Assembly (NCBI RefSeq): GCF_000382305.1
Contig: NZ_KB908018.1
Span: forward strand, 186,001 to 250,000
Direction: 5' to 3'
Source: Vitreoscilla stercoraria DSM 513
GTDB taxonomy: Bacteria; Pseudomonadota; Gammaproteobacteria; Burkholderiales; Neisseriaceae
DNA: 64,000 nucleotides
Shown here: piece by piece, positions 45,255 to 53,345 of the stretch
How positions within the stretch are numbered: position 1 is the first letter of the stretch
How the letters are laid out: the number at the start of each line of letters is the position of its first letter
Notes under the pieces: generated by a model
Told to the model about the DNA's origin: nothing
Databases searched by the model: none
The model's input: the letters and a program-made list of their open reading frames with translations, nothing else
Program-made: the position numbers and the translations under genes

Positions 45255-47945
45255 TTAAACGGTATTTATGTCAAACAAATTATGCCAAAGCTCTATAACA
45301 TTCTGATAATTCATCAGTAAACTTGAGTCCACTATAATTTCGGAATGGTCTTTTAGGTTGCTTAAGTGCTGAACGCGTCGATAATGGCGATAAGCGGTCT
45401 GTGCTTGCTCGGCCAATTTGACCGAAATCAAATTTTCAGCCGCAGCCATGCCAAGCAGCGCAATGTTGCCATAGTTTTGTGTCAGTTGTGGGAAAGTATG
45501 GGCATGGGCTAACACCAAGTATTGCACCATGAATTCCACATCCACAATGCCACCACGCGCGTATTTGACGTTGTTTTCAAGCGGCGGATGCGTTGGCAGC
45601 ATTTTGTCACGCATGGCGACAATCTCGGTTTTCAAAGTTTTGACATCGCGCGATTGGGTTAAAATTTGATGGCGAATGTCTTCAAACATGTGTCCAACGG
45701 CTTCATCACCACAGACAAAACGTGCGCGGGTTAAGGATTGGTGCTCCCAAGTCCATGCTTTTTCCAATTGGTATTTGCGAAAAGCGTCTACCGATACGCC
45801 AATTTGTCCTGCATCGCCATCAGGGCGCAAACGCAAATCCACATCGTACAGGCCGCCTGCTGCGGTGGTGGCTGAAAGCCATGTGGTCAAACGGGTAATC
45901 AAGCGGCTGTAATTGGCGTAAGCATCCGGATGTGCATCGTCGTAAATGAACACCAAATCCAAATCAGAGGCATAAGCCAGCTCTTTGCCACCGAGTTTGC
46001 CATAGCCGATAATGGCGATTTTGGGTGTTTCGGTGTGGGTGTTTTTCAGGCCGCTCCATAAGTGTTGTAAGGCGCTGCTTAACACGCAATCTGCCAACAA
46101 CGACAATTCGTCTGAAATGGCTTCTACCGTCCACAAATTGTCCAAGTCTTGTACCGCCAAGCGAAAGACTTGTGAGTGTTGGTAGTGGCGCAAAGCATCC
46201 ATTTGCGCTTCCACATCGCCATGACACGCACACAAATTGGCATTGAGTTCTTGGCAAGATTTTTGCCAATCGTGTTCTTTCACCCACAATTGCTTGCCCA
46301 ATAAATCGTCCAATAAAATCGGATGGCGCATCAAATAATCCGCCAACCATTGGCTGTCCCCAATAATGTGCGCCAAACGCTTTAAGGCTTCGGGCTTTTC
46401 TTCTAGCAAAGCCAAATAAGACGAGCGGCGATTGATGGTATCGACAAAGTCCAACAGGCGAATCAAGGTTTTGGTGGCATGGTCGGTAGCGGAGGCGGCA
46501 GCAAACAAATGCGGCATCAATTTTTGTACTCGAGTTTGAGCGGTATTGCTCAAATGACGGTAGCGGCTGCTTTGGTAAATGGTTTGTAGACGGTTGATAA
46601 TGGTATCGGCTTCAAAACCTTGTTGGTTTAAAAACTCACGCAGTTGAACATGATGGTCATCTACCGATTCTTCCCAATTGTATGTATCCAGTGGGGTTTG
46701 GGTATCTTGTTCGTCAGGATTGCCCAAAACTTGCACAAAAATGCCATTCACAAATTGGCGATGTTCGTTTAAAGCGTCCTGAAAGCTTGCATAAGTGTCA
46801 AAACCCATGCTTTGCGCCAATAAGATTTGTGTGTGTTCTTGCTCTGGCAGGGTTTGGGTTTGTTGGTCGTCCCAATATTGCAAACGGTGCTCGGTATCAC
46901 GCAAAAAGCGATACGCTTCCAGCAATTTATCGCTGGTTTTGTGTTCTAAAATACCCAATTGGCTTAGGAGTGTTAACGTACCTTGCGTGTCTTTGCGCTG
47001 TAATTGGCGTACCCGACCACCGCGGATTAATTGAAAAATTTGGGCGATGAATTCTACTTCGCGTATGCCACCCGCACCGAGCTTGATATTGTCAGTCATG
47101 CCTTTTTTGGTGACTTCTTGGCGAATTTGGCTGTGCAAAGAGCGCATGCCTTCATAAGCATCAAAATCCAAATATTTGCGATACACAAATGGTCGCACCA
47201 AATTGGCAATGTCGTTTTTGCCTGCGGTGATAATGCGTCCTTTGATCCAAGCATAGCGTTCCCATTCACGTCCTTGGGTAATCAAATAACGTTCTAAAGC
47301 ACTTTCGCTTAAGACCAAAGCGCCCGATTCGCCATCAGGACGCAAGCGCATGTCCACGCGGAATACTTGCCCTTCAGCAGTCAAATCATTGAGCAAAGCA
47401 ATGATTTTTTGTCCGACTTTGGTAAAAAATTCAACATTGCTACGTGGGCGTTTGCCTTCGGTTTCGCCACTTTCAGGAAACACAAAAATCAAATCAATGT
47501 CAGACGAGACGTTCAACTCATAACCGCCCATTTTGCCCATGCCAATGACAGTCAACTCTTGCACTTCACCGCTCATGCTGCCAATAGGCTGGCCATACAT
47601 ATGTTGGTAATGATGGTGAGCATAATTTGAGGCAATATTGACGGCAAAGTCGGCAAAAATAGTGATGCTGTTGGTCACTTCGCTCAACGGTGCCAAACGA
47701 CACAAATCCCGAGTCATGATTTGCACCATAACATGACGACGCAAAATGCGCAGTTCTCGAGCCAGAGCCTCTTCGTTGCGAGCCTCTATCCACTCTTGCC
47801 ACGGGGCAAATTGTTCAAAATCGGTGAGGCTTAAAGGTCGTTGTAGCCATGCATCTAAACAATCGACATGCAAACGCTGATTGTCTAATTGCCTTTGTAG
47901 ATAAAGAGAATAAGGGCGGGCTTGGTCTAAGTATTGAGTGCTCAT
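45255..47945 (-). CDS. glnE: Bifunctional glutamine synthetase adenylyltransferase/deadenylylase
   Basis: An 896-residue enzyme that adds and removes AMP on glutamine synthetase in response to nitrogen. It has two nucleotidyltransferase domains, with GMGKMGGYELNVSSDIDLIF near residue 140 and GYGKLGGKELAYASDLDLVF near 650. RLRPDGESGAL and RLRPDGDAGQIG follow them. ARGGIVDVEFMVQYLVL is a PII-linked end motif. The length matches the family in Neisseriaceae. Three repeat copies lie inside (45846, 46044, 46773). Confidence 0.94.
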   Translation of the reverse strand: MSTQYLDQARPYSLYLQRQLDNQRLHVDCLDAWLQRPLSLTDFEQFAPWQEWIEARNEEALARELRILRRHVMVQIMTRDLCRLAPLSEVTNSITIFADFAVNIASNYAHHHYQHMYGQPIGSMSGEVQELTVIGMGKMGGYELNVSSDIDLIFVFPESGETEGKRPRSNVEFFTKVGQKIIALLNDLTAEGQVFRVDMRLRPDGESGALVLSESALERYLITQGREWERYAWIKGRIITAGKNDIANLVRPFVYRKYLDFDAYEGMRSLHSQIRQEVTKKGMTDNIKLGAGGIREVEFIAQIFQLIRGGRVRQLQRKDTQGTLTLLSQLGILEHKTSDKLLEAYRFLRDTEHRLQYWDDQQTQTLPEQEHTQILLAQSMGFDTYASFQDALNEHRQFVNGIFVQVLGNPDEQDTQTPLDTYNWEESVDDHHVQLREFLNQQGFEADTIINRLQTIYQSSRYRHLSNTAQTRVQKLMPHLFAAASATDHATKTLIRLLDFVDTINRRSSYLALLEEKPEALKRLAHIIGDSQWLADYLMRHPILLDDLLGKQLWVKEHDWQKSCQELNANLCACHGDVEAQMDALRHYQHSQVFRLAVQDLDNLWTVEAISDELSLLADCVLSSALQHLWSGLKNTHTETPKIAIIGYGKLGGKELAYASDLDLVFIYDDAHPDAYANYSRLITRLTTWLSATTAAGGLYDVDLRLRPDGDAGQIGVSVDAFRKYQLEKAWTWEHQSLTRARFVCGDEAVGHMFEDIRHQILTQSRDVKTLKTEIVAMRDKMLPTHPPLENNVKYARGGIVDVEFMVQYLVLAHAHTFPQLTQNYGNIALLGMAAAENLISVKLAEQAQTAYRHYRRVQHLSNLKDHSEIIVDSSLLMNYQNVIELWHNLFDINTV

Positions 47946-48037
47946 GATGTTGGCTGCATAATTGGTGCAATGCAGCTATCATAGCGATTTTAAAGATGGC
48001 TGAACAGTTTCTTATTTAACTTCAAAGGATGTGGGAT

Positions 48038-48838
48038 ATGACCATTACAGTGGCGGCGATTCAAATGGTGTCCACCACCGACCCTGAGCAAAACATGGCA
48101 ACGGCACAGCGTTTGCTCGAACAAGCCGCGGCTCAAGGGGCGCAATGGGCGTTATTGCCCGAATATTGGCCGATTATGGGGCGCAAAGACACCGATAAAG
48201 TGGCGTTTGCCGAAGAGTTTGGTGCAGGCGCATTGCAAACGTTTTTGTCTGAAACTGCCAAACGCTTGGGCATGGTTATCATCGGTGGCACGATTCCCTT
48301 GCAAAGCGAAGCCGACGGCAAGGTGTTGAACACAATGTTGACATATGATCGTGAAGGCAAGCTGATAGGTCGTTACGACAAAATGCATTTGTTTGGTTTT
48401 CAAGGTTTGGGTGAATCTTACCAAGAATCGGACACGATTTTGTCGGGTTCGGACATTCCCAAATTGGAAATAGATGGCATCAGTGTGGCGCAAGGCATTT
48501 GTTATGATGTGCGTTTTCCTGAGTTTTTCAGGGCGCAATTGCCGTTTGATGTGTTGTTATTGCCTGCGGCATTCACCCACACCACAGGACAAGCGCATTG
48601 GGAATTGCTATTGCGAGCGCGAGCGGTTGAGAATCAGTGCTATGTGTTGGCGTGTGGGCAAGGCGGGACGCATGAAAGTGGGCGCAAAACTTGGGGACAA
48701 TCGATGTTAATCGATCCTTGGGGCGAGATTGTCAATCAATTGGCGAACCACGAAGGCATCGTCATGGGCGACATTGATTTACAAAAAGTCAAATCCATCC
48801 GCAGCAAATTGCCAGCTTTAAGACACCGTTGTTTGTAA
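48038..48838 (+). CDS. Nitrilase-family amidase (Nit1-like)
   Basis: A 266-residue carbon-nitrogen hydrolase with catalytic Glu42 in LLPEYWP, Lys in GRYDKMHLF and Cys in QGICYDVRFPE. It resembles Nit1, a deaminated-glutathione amidase that repairs damaged glutathione. ATG 48038 is used since AAAGGA lies ten bases upstream; an ATG at 48029 overlaps that site. Confidence 0.85.
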   Translation: MTITVAAIQMVSTTDPEQNMATAQRLLEQAAAQGAQWALLPEYWPIMGRKDTDKVAFAEEFGAGALQTFLSETAKRLGMVIIGGTIPLQSEADGKVLNTMLTYDREGKLIGRYDKMHLFGFQGLGESYQESDTILSGSDIPKLEIDGISVAQGICYDVRFPEFFRAQLPFDVLLLPAAFTHTTGQAHWELLLRARAVENQCYVLACGQGGTHESGRKTWGQSMLIDPWGEIVNQLANHEGIVMGDIDLQKVKSIRSKLPALRHRCL

Positions 48839-48850
48839 AAGGTTGGTTTT

Positions 48851-48881
48851 AAGCGTCCTGTAAAAGTTTACAGGACGCTTG
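48851..48881. terminator. Terminator from two inverted uptake-like repeats
   Basis: AAGCGTCCTGTAA and TTACAGGACGCTT around a four-base loop, followed by GTTGATTT. Confidence 0.8.
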
Positions 48882-48998
48882 TTGATTTAAAATCTGATTT
48901 TGATTTAAAAAAGCTATGTTGTCATCGCATTTATGCGCCGATGAAGTCGGTGGCGTTTGTTACAATGCGGCATTCAACTGAGAAAAAGGATGCTGCCA

Positions 48999-49787
48999 AT
49001 GAGTTTGTATTATGTGATTTCGCCTGCGAAAAACTTGGATGAAGCCACGCCTGTTCCTGTAAAAACGCACAGCAGCATTGCTTTTGCCGATGACACTCAA
49101 ATGTTGATGGATGTTTTACAGACCTTGTCGCCACAAGATATTGCCAAATTGATGGGCGTGTCGGACAAAATCGCCCGTTTGAATGTGGAACGCAATGGAC
49201 AGTTTCAATTGCCAATCACTTTGGACAATGGCGGCAAACAAGCTTTGTTTTTGTTCAAAGGCGATGTGTACGAAGGCATGGATGCTTATCATTTGGCGCC
49301 TGAAGCGTTGGCGTATTTGCAAGAGCGTTTGGGGTTGTTATCGGGTTTGTATGGTTTGTTGCGACCATTGGATTTGATGCAAGCGTATCGTTTGGAAATG
49401 GGTACGGCTTTGAAAAACCCTCGTGGCGACAATTTGTACCAATTTTGGGGCAAGCGCATCACTGCTTTGCTCAATGAGCGCATGGCGCAAGCGGGCGCGA
49501 CGGCATTGGTGAATTTGGCGTCACAAGAGTATTTTAAATCTGTGCAAGAACGTGATGTGAATGTGCCGATTATCACGCCTGTGTTCAAAGACGAGAAAAA
49601 CGGTCAATACAAAATCATCAGTTTTTATGCCAAACGTGCGCGTGGCTTGATGGTGAAATATGCATCAGAACGCCAAATTCAAAATGTGGAAGATTTAAAA
49701 CAGTTTGATTTGGAAGGTTATCAATATTGTGAAGTGGATTCAAATTCAAATACTTGGGTATTTAAGCGTCCTGAAGGTGTAAAATAA
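48999..49787 (+). CDS. yaaA: Peroxide stress protein YaaA
   Basis: A 262-residue DUF328/YaaA protein which limits free iron after H2O2 stress in E. coli. It shows YYVISPAKNLDEATP, ALFLFKGDVYEGMDA, GLYGLLRPLDLMQAYRLEMG, NLASQEYFKSV and FYAKRARGLMVKY. The start is at 48999 with AAAGGA upstream; an ATG at 48957 would add 14 residues with no family support. Confidence 0.93.
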   Translation: MSLYYVISPAKNLDEATPVPVKTHSSIAFADDTQMLMDVLQTLSPQDIAKLMGVSDKIARLNVERNGQFQLPITLDNGGKQALFLFKGDVYEGMDAYHLAPEALAYLQERLGLLSGLYGLLRPLDLMQAYRLEMGTALKNPRGDNLYQFWGKRITALLNERMAQAGATALVNLASQEYFKSVQERDVNVPIITPVFKDEKNGQYKIISFYAKRARGLMVKYASERQIQNVEDLKQFDLEGYQYCEVDSNSNTWVFKRPEGVK

Positions 49788-49856
49788 TTCAGATTTTGAT
49801 GCAAAAAATGCTTGCCAAGTTATTTTTTGTAACGTAATATGCGTTTCTTCAAAGAC

Positions 49857-49947
49857 GGAAGCGTGGCAGAGCGGTTGAATGCAACGGTCTTGAAAACCGT
49901 CGAGGGCTTATACCCCTCCGTGAGTTCGAATCTCACCGCTTCCGCCA
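49857..49947 (+). tRNA. tRNA-Ser (UGA)
   Basis: A 91-base class II tRNA. The acceptor stem is GGAAGCG/CGCTTCC with an encoded GCCA end. The anticodon stem CGGTC encloses TGA, a long variable arm GAGGGCTTATACCCCTC follows, and the T arm is GAGTTCGAATCTC. Confidence 0.95.
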
Positions 49948-49956
49948 ATATTAAAA

Positions 49957-49990
49957 AACAAGCCCTTGTGTATGCAAGGGCTTGTTTTTT
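49957..49990 (+). terminator. Rho-independent terminator after tRNA-Ser
   Basis: Stem ACAAGCCCTTG/CAAGGGCTTGT, six-base loop, then six or more T. Confidence 0.9.
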
Positions 49991-50296
49991 TGTGTCTTTC
50001 TTCAATAAATATGGTCATGTTTGTGCGTTTTACAGGCCGCTGCCATGATGCATTTGCCGCTTTGAATGTCCACGTATTTTGCTACTGAATCCATCAATTT
50101 GAGTATATTGCTCCAAATCTTCTTCATAACTAAAACCATTGGCCGATTGTTGGCTTTTTTTGAGGTGTGAAGATACTTATTTACTTGTGTGATTTTTGTG
50201 ATAAATTATATGAACAACAAATATTTACATGTTAAATGTATTTTAATTTGGCATTGAAATACTCATTTTTGAATCGTTTTCAGAGGAGTGGTTTGT
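49991..50296 (+). promoter_or_regulatory. Promoter region of the Ter island
   Basis: No gene is seen. It holds a repeat copy TTACAGGCCGCT (50030-50041), an AT-rich stretch with a possible -35 TTGTGT (50185-50190) and -10 TTATAT (50206-50211), and a dyad TACAT-N5-ATGTA (50226-50240) just after, placed where an operator could block transcription. AGAGGAG (50282-50288) is the ribosome binding site of the first gene. The promoter is only a pattern match. Confidence 0.4.
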
Positions 50297-50935
50297 ATGC
50301 GTCGTTTGCCTGTTTATATTTTAGTAGATACTTCTGGCTCCATGCATGGGGAGCCGATTGAAGCGGTTCGCAATGGTTTGCAAGTGTTGATTTCTTCATT
50401 GCGCCAAGACCCATATGCCTTAGAAACCGCTTATATTTCCGTGATTACTTTCTCCAGCTCCGCCGAACAATTGATTCCACTGACAGAATTGATGCATTTT
50501 CAAATGCCCGAAATCAAAGCCAGTGGCACAACGGCTTTGGGTGGTGCGTTGACACTGTTGGCACAGTGCGTGAAAACAGAAGTACAAATGGGCAATGCCG
50601 AACAAAAAGGCGATTGGAAGCCTGTGGTGTTTTTATTGACCGATGGCGCACCAACCGATGATATCAATCAAGGCATTAGCAGTTTGCAAACCATCAAAAC
50701 AGGAACGTTTGTCGCCTGTGCGGCAGGACCTTCAGTAGACACGTCCACATTAAAACGCATTACAGAAACTGTGGTGTCTTTGGACACTGCCGATGCCAAT
50801 TCTATCAAGGCATTTTTTAAATGGGTGTCTTCTTCTATTTCTGTGTCCAGTCAAAAAATTGAACAAGGTGGCAAAGAGGTTGCTGGTTTAGATGAATTGC
50901 CGCCACCACCGCCTGAATTGAATGTGGTGTTGTAA
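50297..50935 (+). CDS. terY: TerY-like von Willebrand factor A protein
   Basis: A 212-residue vWA-fold protein without a signal or membrane helix. The metal-ion site is DTSGSM at 9-14 (DxSxS), with the Thr in ASGTTALGGAL and Asp in FLLTDGAPTDD completing it. It ends LDELPPPPPELNVVL, a proline-rich tail like that of the paralogue at 51637. TerY proteins in Ter loci are thought to assemble with PP2C and kinase partners. ATG 50297 has GAGGAG upstream; an earlier in-frame start at 50288 overlaps that site. Confidence 0.88.
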   Translation: MRRLPVYILVDTSGSMHGEPIEAVRNGLQVLISSLRQDPYALETAYISVITFSSSAEQLIPLTELMHFQMPEIKASGTTALGGALTLLAQCVKTEVQMGNAEQKGDWKPVVFLLTDGAPTDDINQGISSLQTIKTGTFVACAAGPSVDTSTLKRITETVVSLDTADANSIKAFFKWVSSSISVSSQKIEQGGKEVAGLDELPPPPPELNVVL

Positions 50936-50937
50936 TC

Positions 50938-51564
50938 ATGGCCATCAGTTTAAGAAAAGGCGAAGGGGTCAACCTGCGCAAAGAGTCGGGCTGGAATCTT
51001 AAAAAACTGACCATAGGCTTGGGCTGGGACGTGTCAGGTCAAAATTCTGATGCTTATGATTTGGATGCGATTGCTTTTGTGTGTCGGGAAGATGGTCGCG
51101 TTTATGATTTGGGCGCACTCAATGAAAAAGGCAAGCCCACTTTGGTCGGTGGTGATGTGGTGTTTTATAACAGCTTAAACCATCCTTCTGGTCATATTCA
51201 GCTCAGCGGTGACAATCGCACCGGTAGCGCAGGTGCTGATGCCGAGCAAATTACAGTGGCTTTGGAAGCATTGCCTGAACGTTTTGGCAAGATTGTTTTT
51301 GTGGTGGCAATCCACAATGCCAAAGCTTTGGGGCAATCGTTTGGTGCTGTGAACAATGCCTATATTCGGGCATTAGACGGCAATGGTTCGGAAATTTGCC
51401 GTTATCACATCAGCAAAGAGGCGGGACATGAGCGTTATTGCAGTTTGACGTTTGCCGCAGTGGAGCGCAAAAGTGGGGTGTGGTCGTTTCAAGCTGTGGG
51501 TCAAATGCATGAAAGCGATCGGTTTATTGATATTTTGAAAACCTATTTGCCCAATGCTCAATGA
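50938..51564 (+). CDS. terX: TerX-like TerD-family protein
   Basis: A 208-residue TerD-fold protein. It starts MAISLRKGEGVNLRK, then LTIGLGWDV and YDLDAIAFV. The second Ca2+-loop, GDNRTGxGDGDDE in TerD, is here GDNRTGSAGADAEQ, so several acidic ligands are lost. The body is longer than TerD. It lies two bases after the first TerY gene and before a second one. That Y-X-Y order matches the known terY-terX-terY layout of plasmid Ter clusters, hence the name. Confidence 0.75.
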   Translation: MAISLRKGEGVNLRKESGWNLKKLTIGLGWDVSGQNSDAYDLDAIAFVCREDGRVYDLGALNEKGKPTLVGGDVVFYNSLNHPSGHIQLSGDNRTGSAGADAEQITVALEALPERFGKIVFVVAIHNAKALGQSFGAVNNAYIRALDGNGSEICRYHISKEAGHERYCSLTFAAVERKSGVWSFQAVGQMHESDRFIDILKTYLPNAQ

Positions 51565-51636
51565 GCGCCATCAAGCGTCCTGTAAATGTTTTTAAGCGCA
51601 ATGGTGTGGGTGTGTTTCAATCAATAAGGAGGTTTC

Positions 51637-52275
51637 ATGGGTAGACGTTTACTGACTTATGTGTGTATTGATACTTCAGGCTCTATGCGTGGCGAGCCGA
51701 TTGAGGCTGTCAATACCGGTTTGCAAGCTTTATTGGCTTCATTGCGCCAAAATCCTTATGCGTTGGAATCGGTGCATTTGAGCATTGTGACATTTGATTC
51801 TTTCATCAAAGAAGTATTGCCGATGACGCCATTAGAACAAGTGGTGTTGCCTGAAATCCAATGTCCCGAGTCAGGGGCGACGTTTTTGGGTGAGGCGATG
51901 GAATACATTGCGCAAGCAGCAACTCAAAACCGACGTTTGTCCACTGCAGAACAAAAAGGCGATTGGCAGCCGATTTTGATTGTGTTGACCGATGGCAAGC
52001 CAACGGATTTGTTGGTGTATTCTGAATCGATTCCTAAAATCAAAGCTTGTGGTTTTAGCAGCATTGTCGCGTGTGCGGCAGGGCCGAAAGCCGATGCTTC
52101 TTTCTTGCAAAAATTGACACCTACCGTGGTGAGCTTAGACACGATGGATGCCAATGCTTTTGCCAAATTCTTTCAATGGGTCTCCGCTGCTGTGGGTTCA
52201 CGCAGTACCAGTATTGGTACTGCCAGCAGCAATGATTTGCCTCCACCGCCACCTGAAATCAATATTGTATTTTAA
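51637..52275 (+). CDS. terY: Second TerY-like vWA protein
   Basis: A 212-residue vWA protein, a close relative of the one at 50297 (same length and order of motifs). DTSGSM is the metal site, ESGATFLGEAMEYI has the Thr and IVLTDGKPTD the Asp. It ends NDLPPPPPEINIVF. AAGGAGG precedes the ATG. It seems to be a tandem duplicate with divergence around the terX-like gene. Confidence 0.87.
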   Translation: MGRRLLTYVCIDTSGSMRGEPIEAVNTGLQALLASLRQNPYALESVHLSIVTFDSFIKEVLPMTPLEQVVLPEIQCPESGATFLGEAMEYIAQAATQNRRLSTAEQKGDWQPILIVLTDGKPTDLLVYSESIPKIKACGFSSIVACAAGPKADASFLQKLTPTVVSLDTMDANAFAKFFQWVSAAVGSRSTSIGTASSNDLPPPPPEINIVF

Positions 52276-52298
52276 TCTTCTTAATGAAGGAGATGGGT

Positions 52299-53342
52299 AT
52301 GCGTCGCTTACCGATATTTCTTGTGATAGACGTTTCAGAAAGCATGATGGGCGATAATTTGCGCTTGATGCAAGAAGGCATGGATCAATTGACTCGTTCT
52401 TTGCGTCAAGATCCGTATGCTTTGGAAATGGCGTATTTGTCTGTGATTGCTTTTGCAGGGCAGGTCAAAACATTGGCTCCGTTAACGGAGCTGATTTCTT
52501 TTTATCCGCCTCGTTTGCCGTTGGGAGCGGGTTCTTCTATAGGCAAGGCTTTGAATTACACTATGGATGAAATTCAGCGGCAAGTGGTGTGCGGCAGTGC
52601 TACGCAAAAAGGCGATTTTAAGCCCGTGGTATTTTTGATGTCAGACGGTGGCAGTACCGATGCTACGGAGATGGCTGTGGCCAAATGGGAGCGGCAATTT
52701 AAAAATAAAGCCACTTTGGTCTCTTTAGGCATTGGACCGTATGCGCAATTGTCATTTCTCAGCGCTATCAGTGAGCAGGTTTTGCGTTTAGAACAATGTT
52801 CAGAACAAGATTTCAAACAATTCATCGCTTGGATCAGTGCTTCGGTGTCGTCACGCAGCCGCAGCATTGGTTTGAGTCAGGAAGTGGATGTTGGCGTGGA
52901 TTTGGAAAAGCCTCACCATCCTATGCTGACTTTGGTGAAAACTTTACAGGACGCTGTGGGCATAGATGAAAACTATGTCATTTTGTCGGGGCTGTGTCAG
53001 ACAAGCAAATTGCCGTATTTGATGAAATATGAAAAATTGGCAGCTGAATATCAGTCCTCATACGATGAAGCGCAATACCAATTTACAGGTGTGTATGCTG
53101 CCCAAAAAGATTATTTTGAGTGGTCTGATGAGCGGCAAAACTTCAATACCATTCATGTCGGAGCTTTGAGTGGTGGTTGTGGTTGCCCGCATTGTGGGGC
53201 TGCGTATGCTTTTGCGACTTGTTCGTGTGGACAAATTTTTTGCGTCGAGGGTGATGGTGAGGTGCAATGCCCTGGCTGCGAGAAATATGTGTATATGGGT
53301 CATAGTGATGGTGATTATGAGGTTACACGTTCTAGGGGTTGA
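52299..53342 (+). CDS. vWA protein with C-terminal zinc-ribbon (TerY3-like)
   Basis: A 347-residue protein. The vWA domain (1-200) has a changed metal site, DVSESM at 9-14, with GAGSSIGKAL and FLMSDGGSTD. A linker follows, and the last 60 residues are Cys-rich: GCGCPHCG, then ATCSCGQIFC and VQCPGCEKYV, which fits a zinc ribbon. This TerY-C type arrangement is known from Ter loci. ATG 52299 has AAGGAG upstream; an ATG at 52284 overlaps it. Confidence 0.82.
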   Translation: MRRLPIFLVIDVSESMMGDNLRLMQEGMDQLTRSLRQDPYALEMAYLSVIAFAGQVKTLAPLTELISFYPPRLPLGAGSSIGKALNYTMDEIQRQVVCGSATQKGDFKPVVFLMSDGGSTDATEMAVAKWERQFKNKATLVSLGIGPYAQLSFLSAISEQVLRLEQCSEQDFKQFIAWISASVSSRSRSIGLSQEVDVGVDLEKPHHPMLTLVKTLQDAVGIDENYVILSGLCQTSKLPYLMKYEKLAAEYQSSYDEAQYQFTGVYAAQKDYFEWSDERQNFNTIHVGALSGGCGCPHCGAAYAFATCSCGQIFCVEGDGEVQCPGCEKYVYMGHSDGDYEVTRSRG

Positions 53343-53345
53343 TCA

